Positions 1 through 8,740 of a stretch of 35,902 nt of DNA are shown one piece after another (the stretch's first letter is position 1; every line of letters begins with the position of its first letter). Both the position numbers and the translations under genes were made by a program. The stretch covers positions 1-35,902 of the forward strand of contig SHYV01000013.1 of assembly GCA_009692605.1 (NCBI GenBank). The letters are read 5' to 3'. The notes under the pieces were generated by a model. The model did no database searches. It was not told where the DNA came from and saw nothing but the letters and a program-made list of their open reading frames with translations. The stretch is from Myxococcales bacterium. GTDB lineage: Bacteria; Myxococcota_A; UBA796; SXON01.

Positions 1-146
1 ATACTGATACGGCTCGCTATTGTTTCACGACGGTGTTGCAGACCGCAGAGGGCCGCAGGCTCGTGGTCACCTTGCTCGGCGCCGATGGAAAGATGACACG
101 GTGGGCCGACATGAACCGCGTGCTGAGCTGGGTGGGGAGTGGCTAG
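1..146 (+). CDS. D-alanyl-D-alanine carboxypeptidase (peptidase S11 family), C-terminal fragment
   Basis: Only the last 47 codons are inside the window; the reading frame starts at base 3 and ends with TAG at 144-146. The visible peptide begins TDTARYCFTTVL, continues with a GRRLVVTLLGA strand and ends ADMNRVLSWVGSG. This matches the end of the penicillin-binding catalytic domain of S11 enzymes, where a conserved TG[YF]T segment near the KTG motif is followed by a strand carrying an ERDGRRLI.VVLG-like pattern and a helix with R..D...LL. These enzymes trim the terminal D-Ala of peptidoglycan stem peptides in the periplasm. No DacA-like C-terminal domain or membrane anchor follows. The active-site motifs lie outside the window, so the family call rests on a short C-terminal pattern. 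The next gene starts 3 bases after the stop. Confidence 0.7.
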   Translation, partial: TDTARYCFTTVLQTAEGRRLVVTLLGADGKMTRWADMNRVLSWVGSG

Positions 147-149
147 CCG

Positions 150-2405
150 GTGACCTTCGACATCGACCGGCTCGCCAGCGCGCTGCCCGGTACTCCTCGC
201 GCCCAGCTCCAGAAATGGGTCGATGCCTGGGAGGCGCGAGGGGAAGACGAGCCGAACGACTTTGTATCTTGGCTACACCACCACGAGGACATGCCCGAGC
301 GCGCTCTACGGGACGTGGCCACCGGGACGCCCGTGCTCCTGGACTCACGCGTGGTGGGTCACACGCTGCGTGTGCTCGGTGAGATCGGGCGGGGCGCCAT
401 GGGCGAGGTGATGCTCGCTCGGGACGAAGGCTTGCACCGCACGGTGGTCGTGAAGCGCCTGCACGCTCGGTTGGCGACGGAGCCCGAGCTGGTGCGGCGG
501 TTTGTCGCGGAAGCGCAGCTCACCGCCCAGCTCGACCACCCTGGCATTGTGCCTGTCCACTCGGTCGATGCCGCGCCCGGTGAGGCGCCCACCTACGCGA
601 TGAAGCTGGTGCGCGGCGAGACCTTGCGCGCCTGGTTCAACCGCGCCCGGGCGGCTGCGCTCGCCCAGACCCAGTCGGCTCGCCAAGGGGCCATGCTGGC
701 TCGCCCCGCTCCTCTCGCGGCCCGACTCGAGCTGTTCCTGCAGCTTTGCGAGCCGATCGCCTACGCGCACTCCCGAGGCGTGATCCACCGCGACCTGAAG
801 CCGGACAACGTGATGGTTGGCCCCTTCGGTGAGGTGTTCGTGATGGATTGGGGGGTGTCGCGGCTCATCGGCAGCCCTGACGCTGAGGGGTTGGCCCGCG
901 AAGGCACCGCCGACGGCGAGGGGACGCAGGCCGGAGCAGCGATCGGCACTCCGGCCTACATGTCGCCGGAGCAGGCGCGCGGCGAGAATACGACGATGGA
1001 CGGCCGCAGCGATCAGTTCACGCTCGGGCTGCTGCTCTACGAGCTGGCGACCCTGACTCGGGCCCGGGCCAGCGTGCAAGGGGGGGTGAGGATGTTGTTG
1101 GCCGCGGCGCAGGGCACGGTCGATCCGCTACAGCCGATCGCCGAGCCGATGTCTCGAGAGCTGCGCGCGGTGATCCAGCGGGCTACCGCGGCGGACCCGG
1201 ACCGGCGGTACGCGGATGTCCCCGCGCTCGCGCGCGACGTGCGGCGAATCCTGCGCGGGGAGCCGGTCTCTGCTGCGCCGGACACGCTGGTGCAGCGCGC
1301 CGGGCGGTGGGTGGGGCAGCGGCGGGAGCGGGTCGCGGTGGGGCTGGTGGTCACTGCGCTGGTCGGCCTTTCATTGGCCCTGCTCGCGGTGCTCGGCGGG
1401 CTGGCGGTGCGGGAGTGGGACCGGACCGCGGCCGAGGCGCGGGCCGCCGAGCTCCTTGCCGTGACCGCCGAGGCCGCCGTGCACGCGCGCGACCTCGATG
1501 GTGCCCTCTCTCACTACGAGGGGCTGCTCCGGGCGATCGCCGGGGTCGCGGAGCGCGCGCTGCCGGGCGACGCGACTACGCCGTTCTTTCTGGTAGCGGA
1601 CTACGCGGCTGGGGCCGCTGGGCTCGGCGGGAATGTGGGGGGGAATGGGGGGCCTCCGGACCTCGCTCCATCCGGCATCTACCGGGCGTCGGCGAGCTTC
1701 GAACATGCGGACCTCGCGCTGGCGCCCGGCGTCGATCCTACAGACCCCGGCACTGCGCGCCGGCTGCGGGTGCTCGCCTCGCTGCGGGACGTGCTCGCGA
1801 CCGCCCTTTTGAACAGCGTCACCGGGGTTCGGTCGTCCGGTGATCGGGCGCTGGTGCTCGACCAGGGGACACCCGTCGTTTGGACCTACGTCGCGACGAC
1901 TGAGGGGATCCTGGTGGGTTTCCCCGGTGTTGGCCGTTACCCGTCCGATTACGATCCGCGTGAGCAGTCCTGGTATCAGGAAGGTGCGGCGAGGGTCGGC
2001 CCGGGGTGGGGACGACCCTACATGGACGAGAGCGGGATGGGCTTGCTGGTCAGCTGTTCCATGCCCATCCGTGGCTCCGGCGGCGAGCCTGCTGGGGTGG
2101 TCGCGCTGGACCTCACCGTCCGGTACCTCGTCGATACGTGGCTTGCCCCGACGCGGGGTGAGGGGTTCCTGCTCGACGACACGGGCAGCGTCATCGCGCG
2201 GTCGGCCCCGCCGGATGCTCCTGCGGGGGCGTCGGGCTCCGTTCCGTCGCTGCCCTGGCCCGCAGCGAGCAGCGCAGTCGCGCTCGCGCCCAACGGGCAG
2301 CTCGTGGTGGACGACACCCTGATCGCATGGTCGCGCCTCGCTCATGCCTGGACCTACGTGCTGGCACGGCCGGCGGGTCCAGCCGATTTGGGCGGCGGGG
2401 GGTGA
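150..2405 (+). CDS. Membrane Ser/Thr protein kinase with extracytoplasmic Cache-like sensor domain
   Basis: A 751-residue GTG-start protein. A Hanks-type kinase domain spans about residues 73-370: glycine loop GRGAMGEV (80-87), candidate catalytic lysine in VVVKR (K102), alpha-C glutamate E121, catalytic loop HRDLKPDN (213-220), DWG in place of DFG (233-235), and activation/P+1 segment GTPAYMSPE (266-274). DWG is common in this bacterial kinase group, so activity is still expected. One hydrophobic segment (about 395-420) crosses the membrane. The C-terminal part (about 430-745) should face the periplasm and contains YDPREQSWY (601-609) followed by a GMGLLVS..MPI...G...GVV-DL pattern, typical of dCache ligand-binding domains. 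The architecture suggests cytoplasmic phosphorylation controlled by an external small molecule. The ligand and targets are not evident. A 24-base gap separates it from the fadH-like gene. Confidence 0.9.
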   Translation: MTFDIDRLASALPGTPRAQLQKWVDAWEARGEDEPNDFVSWLHHHEDMPERALRDVATGTPVLLDSRVVGHTLRVLGEIGRGAMGEVMLARDEGLHRTVVVKRLHARLATEPELVRRFVAEAQLTAQLDHPGIVPVHSVDAAPGEAPTYAMKLVRGETLRAWFNRARAAALAQTQSARQGAMLARPAPLAARLELFLQLCEPIAYAHSRGVIHRDLKPDNVMVGPFGEVFVMDWGVSRLIGSPDAEGLAREGTADGEGTQAGAAIGTPAYMSPEQARGENTTMDGRSDQFTLGLLLYELATLTRARASVQGGVRMLLAAAQGTVDPLQPIAEPMSRELRAVIQRATAADPDRRYADVPALARDVRRILRGEPVSAAPDTLVQRAGRWVGQRRERVAVGLVVTALVGLSLALLAVLGGLAVREWDRTAAEARAAELLAVTAEAAVHARDLDGALSHYEGLLRAIAGVAERALPGDATTPFFLVADYAAGAAGLGGNVGGNGGPPDLAPSGIYRASASFEHADLALAPGVDPTDPGTARRLRVLASLRDVLATALLNSVTGVRSSGDRALVLDQGTPVVWTYVATTEGILVGFPGVGRYPSDYDPREQSWYQEGAARVGPGWGRPYMDESGMGLLVSCSMPIRGSGGEPAGVVALDLTVRYLVDTWLAPTRGEGFLLDDTGSVIARSAPPDAPAGASGSVPSLPWPAASSAVALAPNGQLVVDDTLIAWSRLAHAWTYVLARPAGPADLGGGG

Positions 2406-2429
2406 TGCGCCTTGGGTTAGTCGGCGGTC

Positions 2430-4499
2430 ATGCCCGCCCCCCCCGTGCCCGCCGGCCCCTATCCCCACCTCCTCGCGCCCCTCGTCGTCGCGCACCTGAC
2501 GCTCCCCAACCGCGTGCTGATGGGTTCGATGCACGTTGGCTTGGAGGAAGAAGGGGGTGACTTCCCGAAGCTATCCGCTTACTTCGCCGAACGTGCGCGG
2601 GGCGGCGTAGGGTTGATCGTGACAGGCGGCGTGGCGCCGAACCGGGCCGGACAGGTCAAGCCCTTCGCGGCGACGCTGAATTCCTCACGCGAGGCGCGGC
2701 GACACAAGCACGTGACCGACGCGGTACACGCAGAGGGCGGGCGGATCTGCATGCAGATCCTCCACGCCGGGCGCTACGCCTACCACCCCTGGAACGTGGC
2801 CCCGACGCGCCTGAAGTCCCCGATCAGCCCGTTTTCGCCTTGGGGATTGACGGCGGGAGGGGTGCGGTCCACCATCAACGACTTCATCCAGTGTGCGCGG
2901 TTGGCGCGCGACGCGGGGTACGACGGGGTCGAGGTCATGGGCAGCGAGGGCTACCTGATCAACCAGTTCATCGTGCGTGCCACCAACCGCCGCACCGACC
3001 AGTGGGGGGGCGAGTACGCGGACCGGATCCGGTTCCCCCTGGAGATCGTGGATGGGATCCGCCAGGCTCTGGGCCCCGATTTCGTGATCATCTACCGGCT
3101 GTCGATGATCGACCTGGTCGCCGACGGCAGCAGTTGGCTGGAGGTGCTCGATCTGGCAAAGCGTGTCGAAGCCGCAGGTGCGTCAATCCTGAACACCGGG
3201 ATCGGATGGCACGAAGCGCGCGTGCCCACGATCGCGACCTCCGTGCCACGGGGCGCGTTCACGTGGGTGACCCGGCGGCTGCGGGAGGCGGGGGTGGTGA
3301 CCATCCCGATCGTCGCCAGCAATCGGATCAACACGCCCGAGGTGGCTGAGCATGTGCTCGCGAGCGGCGCGGCCGACATGGTGAGTCTGGCCCGGCCGTT
3401 CCTCGCCGACCCCGAATTCGTGCGGAAGGCGATGGAGAACCGGGCGGCCGACATCAATACATGTATCGCCTGCAACCAAGCCTGCCTCGACCACGTGTTC
3501 CAGAACAAGCGCGCTACCTGTCTCGTGAATCCGCGCGCTGCGTTTGAGACCGAACTCGTGTATCACAAGGTGTCGAAGGCGCTGCGGGTCGCGGTGGTCG
3601 GAGCCGGCCCCGCTGGGCTCTCCGCCGCGACGGTGGCCGCCGAGCGGGGCCACACCGTCACCCTGTTTGAGGCCGATGCGCACCTCGGCGGGCAGTTCGA
3701 CCTCGCGCGGCGCATCCCTGGCAAGGCAGAATTCGATGAGACCCTGCGATACTTTCAGCGGCGTATCGATGCGACGGGGGTCAAGGTGGAGCTGGGCCGC
3801 CGGGTCACAGCGGCCGACCTGATCGGTCTTTTTGATGCGGTGGTGGTCGCCACCGGTGTGACCCCACGGCGGATCTCGATCCCGGGTCATGATCACCCGA
3901 AGGTCCGGTCCTACGCCGAGGTGCTGCGTGGTGCGCCGGTGGGAGCGCGGGTCGCGATCATCGGCACTGGGGGGATCGGGCACGACGTCGCGGAGTTCCT
4001 CGCGCACGTCCCGGCGCCCCACGACGCGACTGAGCTGGCCGTGTTCCTTGCCGAGTGGGGTGTGGACGCGGGGTGGGGCTCAGCAGGGGGCGAGAACGAG
4101 CCGCGGCGCGGAGGCTTGATCGCCAGCGTCACGCCGAAGCCGGACCGCGAAATCGTGATGTGTCAGCGCTCGTCCGCGAAGGGCGGCAGCCGACTCGGCA
4201 AGACCACGGGCTGGATTCACCGCGCTGCGCTCAAGAAGCGCGGCGTAGAGGTCCTCTCCGAGGTCACCTATGAGCGGGTGGACGATGCGGGGTTGCACGT
4301 GCGGGTCGCCGGCGAGTCGCGGGTGTTGGCGGTGGACACGGTGGTGATCTGCGCGGGGCAGGTCTCACGCACGGAGCTGGTCGCGCCGTTGCGGGCCGCC
4401 GGGGTTCTCGTCCACGTCATCGGCGGGGCTGAGGAGGCCGCCGAGCTCGACGCCAAGCGGGCGATCGCGCGTGGGGCGCAGGTGGCGGCGGGGTTGTAG
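2430..4499 (+). CDS. fadH: 2,4-dienoyl-CoA reductase (NADPH), FadH type
   Basis: A 689-residue protein, near the usual FadH length of about 670. Residues 13-340 form an Old Yellow Enzyme-type FMN barrel. The candidate catalytic residues are in GSEGYLINQF (Y175) and NTGIGWHEARVPTI (H261). A [4Fe-4S] site follows as C345, C348, C352 and C364, with the same spacing as in E. coli FadH. The C-terminal half has an FAD-binding Rossmann motif VVGAGPAGLSAA (389-400) and an NADPH-binding motif IIGTGGIG (510-517). Known FadH enzymes reduce 2,4-dienoyl-CoA intermediates so that unsaturated fatty acids can enter beta-oxidation. The wider family also includes NADH:flavin oxidoreductases and demethylases, but the substrate-pocket sequence matches FadH closely. 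It may be cotranscribed with the kinase gene. Its 3' end lies 11 bases from the end of a pseudogene on the other strand. Confidence 0.93.
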   Translation: MPAPPVPAGPYPHLLAPLVVAHLTLPNRVLMGSMHVGLEEEGGDFPKLSAYFAERARGGVGLIVTGGVAPNRAGQVKPFAATLNSSREARRHKHVTDAVHAEGGRICMQILHAGRYAYHPWNVAPTRLKSPISPFSPWGLTAGGVRSTINDFIQCARLARDAGYDGVEVMGSEGYLINQFIVRATNRRTDQWGGEYADRIRFPLEIVDGIRQALGPDFVIIYRLSMIDLVADGSSWLEVLDLAKRVEAAGASILNTGIGWHEARVPTIATSVPRGAFTWVTRRLREAGVVTIPIVASNRINTPEVAEHVLASGAADMVSLARPFLADPEFVRKAMENRAADINTCIACNQACLDHVFQNKRATCLVNPRAAFETELVYHKVSKALRVAVVGAGPAGLSAATVAAERGHTVTLFEADAHLGGQFDLARRIPGKAEFDETLRYFQRRIDATGVKVELGRRVTAADLIGLFDAVVVATGVTPRRISIPGHDHPKVRSYAEVLRGAPVGARVAIIGTGGIGHDVAEFLAHVPAPHDATELAVFLAEWGVDAGWGSAGGENEPRRGGLIASVTPKPDREIVMCQRSSAKGGSRLGKTTGWIHRAALKKRGVEVLSEVTYERVDDAGLHVRVAGESRVLAVDTVVICAGQVSRTELVAPLRAAGVLVHVIGGAEEAAELDAKRAIARGAQVAAGL

Positions 4500-4510
4500 G
4501 GGTTGGCCGT

Positions 4511-5188
4511 TTAGCCACCTCGTAGGTGCAACCTCCGCCCTTCGACCTCCACATCCTCCGCCCAGATCAGCTCGTCCCAGGTTCGGTCTTTTCGTTGGTC
4601 GAAAATAACCAGTCAACCCTCGTCCCGCCCGACCCTTTCCAGGTACCGCACCAGCTGCGCAATACCGTCACGTCGGACGCTCTCGGCGCTGTCCCGCTGG
4701 CGGACCGCCCGGTGCCTGCCCCGTAGTCTCGCGAAACTCGGCCGCCCCCGTTCACGAGCCGCTGTAGAAAGCCCATGAAGGCGAGATGGGTGGTGGCTTC
4801 GAGGTAGCCGTCTTTGGCGTGGGCGTTCACGATGTCGGCGTTCTCTCGCCACCACCTCTGGAAGGCGCCCATCAGGGCTGGCAGGTCCAGCCCACCCAAC
4901 CCCACGGCGTACAAGACCGAGGTCCATCGCGTACTGGAAGTCGTCGGACTCGTAGTCGATCTGCCCATCGCCGAGCAGCACGGCCTGGAGGATCGGAGCG
5001 AGGCGAGCGTCCCGCAGCCGCTGGGCGAGGCTGTCGAGGTGGGTCGTTCGGGAGAGGATGAGCTTCTCCTTGGCCGCGTCCATGTGCTCGCCCGTGACCG
5101 TGTCCTCGATCCGTGGATCACCGAGCTGGCGGGCCGTCCCAACGCACTCGTCCGCGAACGCGTTGACCAGGATCGGCTGCCCCTGCGA
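4511..5188 (-). pseudogene. Decayed 3' half of an AAA-family ATPase / PD-(D/E)XK nuclease gene
   Basis: Joining reading frames recovers the C-terminal part of a known family of ATP-binding proteins with a PD-(D/E)XK-like tail. It starts with QPILVNAFADECV, then a helix with KEKLILSRTTHLDSLAQRLR, then DDFQYAMDLGLVR. Near 4920 the frame changes and continues with LPALMGAFQRWWREN and FLQRLVNGGGRVSRDYGAGTG. Near 4705 it changes back to GIAQLVRYLERVGRDEG, meets TGA at 4613-4615 where the family has Trp (TGG), and then reads LVIFDQRKDRTWDELIWAED to a TAA ending at 4511. The Walker A half is absent, and so is the stretch that should hold the catalytic D and ExK residues. At least two frame disruptions and one internal stop show that it is not functional. 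The 5' side is fused in frame to a transposase fragment. Confidence 0.75.
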
Positions 5189-5506
5189 TCCGTCGGCCGG
5201 CGTGACCTCGACCGCGTACTGCCACTGGATGTTGAACTTCAGAGCGTCGAGCACCTGAGCGTCGGTGAGCTCATCGACCTCCTTCAGCAGGTGCAGCCCG
5301 ACGAGCATCCGGATGCTGGCGTTCGGACACCCGTTGTCCTGATCGAAGCAGGCCCGGAACATCTCCTCGTCGATGAGCGGCAGCACGACCGTTCGGAACG
5401 CCTCCGTCCACGACCGCTCCAGCCGACGACGCTTCTTCGCCGACACGAGGTACTGCGACTCCATCAACGAGAGCTGCGGACTGGTCGGTCGGAAGATCGG
5501 GGACAC
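5189..5506 (-). pseudogene. Transposase 5' fragment (DUF772-type N-terminal domain)
   Basis: The first roughly 106 codons from ATG at 5506 look like the N-terminal domain of IS5/IS1182-type transposases: LPLIDEEMFRACFDQDNGCP, then the core MLVGLHLLKEVDELTDAQVL and a FNIQWQYAVEV segment. In intact relatives this domain is followed by a catalytic DDE domain, giving a protein of 400 residues or more. Here the frame runs instead directly into sequence of an AAA-ATPase/nuclease family at about base 5188. No DDE domain is present anywhere nearby. This is therefore a remnant left by insertion and deletion, not an active element. I could not identify terminal inverted repeats or target duplications with confidence. 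The IS family name is approximate. Confidence 0.7.
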
Positions 5507-5594
5507 AAGGGGCGAGGGCGGGGGGGAGCCTCGGGGACGAGGCGAGCGGAGACCCCAACGATCTCACATCCGACGGCCCTCGCGTGCGGGCGCG

Positions 5595-5615
5595 CCCGCA
5601 TACGCGGGGGTTTTT
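5595..5615 (+). terminator. Possible intrinsic terminator hairpin with T-tract
   Basis: A short hairpin CCCGC-atac-GCGGG is followed by G and five T on the + strand. A 16-bp perfect palindrome of alternating G/C blocks (5585-5600) overlaps it. No + strand gene ends just upstream, so it may be a relic of the lost mobile element or chance. It has no T-tract in the direction needed to end the fds operon. Confidence 0.25.
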
Positions 5616-5681
5616 ACAGTCGGCTCAAGGTTGCGAAAGGAGGATCGTGGAGCGTGGCCAATGATCAGTCTGGAACCCAGT

Positions 5682-5933
5682 TTACTTTGGCCCGTTCCTC
5701 GGCGTCAGCGTGGTCAGCCGCGCCCGGTTGGTCTGTACCGCCTCGAGCACGAGCGGCGACAGGTCGGGGCCGCCGGTGTCCACCACCCAGGCGACGAGCT
5801 GGTGGCGCATGCGCGGCTCCCAGAACCGGCGGAGGTGGCTCGCGACGCCCTCGACCGCGAGGGCGTGGTCGGGCTCGGACGCGAAGAACGCTCCGATCTG
5901 GTTGGCCATCCGGGCGAGCTTGGCGGGGGACAC
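5682..5933 (-). CDS. fdsD: Formate dehydrogenase subunit delta
   Basis: An 83-residue protein with GTG start at 5933, directly abutting the fdsA stop codon (TAG, 5934-5936). It has the FdsD pattern: MSPAKLARMANQIGAFFAS at the N-terminus, then HLRRFWEPRMRHQLVAWV in the middle and LSPLVLEAV near the C-terminus. In characterised NAD-dependent formate dehydrogenases (Rhodobacter, Cupriavidus) this small protein belongs to the fds operon and supports assembly or stability of the molybdenum enzyme. The C-terminal tail (NRARLTTLTPRNGPK) is less conserved. It is the last gene of the operon as seen here. In known operons an fdsC gene normally separates fdsA and fdsD, and it is missing. Confidence 0.88.
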   Translation of the reverse strand: MSPAKLARMANQIGAFFASEPDHALAVEGVASHLRRFWEPRMRHQLVAWVVDTGGPDLSPLVLEAVQTNRARLTTLTPRNGPK

Positions 5934-8738
5934 CTACTTCGCCTCGACCGGGGCGCCCTGATTCGGGGCCCGACGCACCTGGACCGCGGTGACCTTGTAC
6001 TCCGGACAGTTCGTCGCCCAATCGGAGAGGTCGGTGGTGACGACGTTGGCGCGGGTGATCGGGTGGTGGAAGGTGGTGTAGACGATGCCGGGCTGCACAC
6101 GCTGGGTCAGGTCTGCGCGCAGGCGGGTCTCGCCGGCCCGGCTCTTCAGCATCACCCAGTCCCCGTCGTTGATGCCGCGCTCCTCGGCGTCGTGCGGATG
6201 CAACTCCAGCACGTCCTCCGAGTGCCAACGAACATTTTCGGTGCGCCGGGTCTGCGCGCCAACGTTGTATTGGCTTAGGGTCCGCCCGGTGGTCAGAAGC
6301 ATGGGGTACATCGGCGTGACGCGCTCTTCGGTGGCCACGAACTCGGTGATGATGAACTTGCCTTTGCCGCGCACGAACTCGCCCACGTGCATGGTGGGCG
6401 TGCCGTCGGGCGCCGTCGCGTTGCACGGCCACTGGATGCTGCCGAGCTTGTCCAGCTTCTCGTAGCTGACTCCGGTGAACGTTGGCATCAACGAAGCGAT
6501 TTCGTCCATGATCTGGGAGGGGTGCTCGTAGTGCATCGGGTATCCGAGCTGCTCGGCGAGGGCGCAGGTGATCTCCCAGTCCGCCATTCCGGAGCGGGAA
6601 GGCATGACCTTGCGCACGCGGCCGATGCGGCGCTCGGCGTTGGTGAACGTGCCATCCTTCTCAAGAAACGTGGCTCCAGGGAGGAACACATGGGCAAACT
6701 TCGCGGTCTCGTTCAGGAAGATGTCCTGAACGATGACGCACTCCATCGCCCGGAGCGCGGCGTCGACGTGGCGTAGGTCGGGGTCAGACTGCGCGATGTC
6801 CTCGCCCTGCACATAGATCGCCTTGAAGGTGCCCTCCAGCGCTGCGTCGAACATGTTGGGGATGCGGAGCCCGGGCTCCGGGTCCAGGATCACTCCCCAG
6901 ACGCTCTCGAACCCTGCCCGCACGTTGGCGTCGGACACATGGCGGTAGCCGGGCAGTTCGTGGGGGAACGAGCCCATGTCGCATGCGCCCTGCACGTTGT
7001 TCTGGCCGCGCAGCGGGTTGACGCCAGCGCCCGGCTTCCCGAGGTTTCCGGTGCACATCGCGAGGTTTGCGATGGCGATGACCATCGTGCTGCCCTGGCT
7101 GTGCTCGGTGACCCCAAGCCCATAGTAGATCGCCCCGTTCCGCGCTCCCGCGTAGAGCCGCGCGGCCCCGCGTACGCTCGCTGCGGACACCCCGGTGATC
7201 GCCTCCGTGGCCTCGGGAGAGTTGTGCGGCAAGGAGATGAATGTGCGCCACTTTTCGTACTCGGCCACATCGCAGCGCGCCCTTGCGAACGCATCGTCGG
7301 CGAGGCCCTCGGTGACGATCACGTGGGCCAGGGCGTTGGCGAGCGCCACATTGGTACCCGGCCGGAGCTGCAGGTGGAACGCGGCCTCCACGTGGGGCTG
7401 GCGTACAAGCTCGATGGTGCGGGGGTCGGCGACGATGAGCTGCGCCCCTTCGCGTAGCCGACGTTTGAGCCGGCTCGCGAACACCGGATGGCCTTGCGTC
7501 GGGTTTGCCCCGATCACCAGGATCACGTCGCTGTGGTCGACAGAGGCGAAGTCCTGAGTTCCGGCGGACTCCCCCAGGGTAGCCTTCAGCCCGTAGCCGG
7601 TCGGGGAGTGGCAGACCCGTGCGCAGGTGTCCACGTTGTTGTTGCCGAAGCCCGCTCGGATCAGCTTCTGGACCAGCCAGGTCTCCTCGTTGGTGCAGCG
7701 CGAGGACGTGATCCCGCCGACCGAGGCCTGCCCGTACTTGGCTTGGATGCGCGTGATCTCGGAGGCCGCGTACTTGAGCGCCTCCGGCCAACTCACGACT
7801 GTCCAAGGATCCTCGGGGGACTTGCGGATCATCGGGGTGGTCACGCGGTCCTTGTGTGTCGCGTATCCCCAAGCGAAGCGGCCCTTCACGCACGAGTGTC
7901 CGTCATTCGCCTGGCCGTTCTTGTCCGGGACCATCCTGACCACCTCGTTTCCCTTCACTTCGGCCCGGAACGAGCAGCCGACGCCGCAATAGGCGCACGT
8001 GGTCTTCACCACGTGGTCGGGCTGACCGTGGTCCACCAGCGACTTCTCCATCAGCGTCGCGGTCGGGCACGCCTGAACGCAGGCACCGCACGAAACGCAC
8101 TCCGACGACATGAAATCGGTGCCGCCCGCCGAGATCACCGAGTCAAAACCCCGGCCCTGCACGGTGAGCGCGAAGGTGCCCTGAGTCTCCTCGCAGGCCC
8201 GTACGCAGCGCGAGCAGACGATACACTTGGTTGGGTCGAACGTGAAGTATGGGTTTGATGTGTCTTTTTCTGCCTCAAGGTGATTCGCGCCCTTCAACCC
8301 GTAGCGCACCTCACGGAGGCCGACCACGCCGGCCATGTCCTGCAGCTCGCAGTTGCCGTTCGCCGGGCAGGTGAGGCAGTCGAGCGGGTGATCGGAGATG
8401 TAGAGCTCCATCACGCCCCGCCGAAGCTGGGCGAGCTTCGGGGTCTGCGTCCGGACCTTCATGCCATCCTGGACCAGCGTGGTGCACGACGCTGGAAATC
8501 CTCGCTTTCCCTCGACCTCCACGATGCACAGCCTGCAGCTCCCGAACGCCTTGATCGAGTCGGTGGCGCACAAGCGGGGCACCTGGACCCCAGTCAAGCT
8601 GGCGGCGCGCATGATCGAGGTGCCTTCCGGCACGGTCACCGTAGTGCCGTCCACGTCGAGCGTGACCAGCGGGGCCGCCAAACCCAGTGCGGCTGGAGGG
8701 GCGGGTGTTCCAAGGTCTTGTTCTTTCACGGAGTACAT
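5934..8738 (-). CDS. fdsA: NAD-dependent formate dehydrogenase, alpha (Mo/W catalytic) subunit
   Basis: A 934-residue catalytic subunit for formate + NAD+ to CO2 + NADH. A NuoG-like N-terminus supplies a [2Fe-2S] site (C57, C68, C71, C85) and a His/Cys cluster (H117, C121, C124, C130). Two ferredoxin-like clusters follow (C172-C182 and C214-C224). The molybdopterin part begins with its own [4Fe-4S] site (C248, C251, C255, C283). The active site reads CARVCHSPTGYG: C376 is the Mo/W ligand (cysteine, not selenocysteine) and H377 the adjacent catalytic histidine. MGD-binding patterns such as LRGQNNVQGACDMG are present. Length and cofactor set match FdsA of soluble FdsABG enzymes. The ATG at 8738 is 2 bases after the fdsB stop, with GGAGGAAG upstream as ribosome-binding site. 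It is translationally linked to fdsB. Confidence 0.95.
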   Translation of the reverse strand: MYSVKEQDLGTPAPPAALGLAAPLVTLDVDGTTVTVPEGTSIMRAASLTGVQVPRLCATDSIKAFGSCRLCIVEVEGKRGFPASCTTLVQDGMKVRTQTPKLAQLRRGVMELYISDHPLDCLTCPANGNCELQDMAGVVGLREVRYGLKGANHLEAEKDTSNPYFTFDPTKCIVCSRCVRACEETQGTFALTVQGRGFDSVISAGGTDFMSSECVSCGACVQACPTATLMEKSLVDHGQPDHVVKTTCAYCGVGCSFRAEVKGNEVVRMVPDKNGQANDGHSCVKGRFAWGYATHKDRVTTPMIRKSPEDPWTVVSWPEALKYAASEITRIQAKYGQASVGGITSSRCTNEETWLVQKLIRAGFGNNNVDTCARVCHSPTGYGLKATLGESAGTQDFASVDHSDVILVIGANPTQGHPVFASRLKRRLREGAQLIVADPRTIELVRQPHVEAAFHLQLRPGTNVALANALAHVIVTEGLADDAFARARCDVAEYEKWRTFISLPHNSPEATEAITGVSAASVRGAARLYAGARNGAIYYGLGVTEHSQGSTMVIAIANLAMCTGNLGKPGAGVNPLRGQNNVQGACDMGSFPHELPGYRHVSDANVRAGFESVWGVILDPEPGLRIPNMFDAALEGTFKAIYVQGEDIAQSDPDLRHVDAALRAMECVIVQDIFLNETAKFAHVFLPGATFLEKDGTFTNAERRIGRVRKVMPSRSGMADWEITCALAEQLGYPMHYEHPSQIMDEIASLMPTFTGVSYEKLDKLGSIQWPCNATAPDGTPTMHVGEFVRGKGKFIITEFVATEERVTPMYPMLLTTGRTLSQYNVGAQTRRTENVRWHSEDVLELHPHDAEERGINDGDWVMLKSRAGETRLRADLTQRVQPGIVYTTFHHPITRANVVTTDLSDWATNCPEYKVTAVQVRRAPNQGAPVEAK

Positions 8739-8740
8739 GG

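Noticed and set aside
4613-5506. Intact 297-residue transposase
   Set aside because: Only the first third resembles a transposase; the remainder reads as an ATPase/nuclease family with frame breaks and a premature stop, and no DDE catalytic domain exists.
5934-8738. Possible NADH dehydrogenase complex I subunits (NuoE/F/G) instead of formate dehydrogenase
   Set aside because: The large subunit has the CARVCHSPT formate dehydrogenase active site and a complete bis-MGD domain, FdsB has the FdsB-type N-terminal extension, and an FdsD gene follows; no other nuo genes are present.
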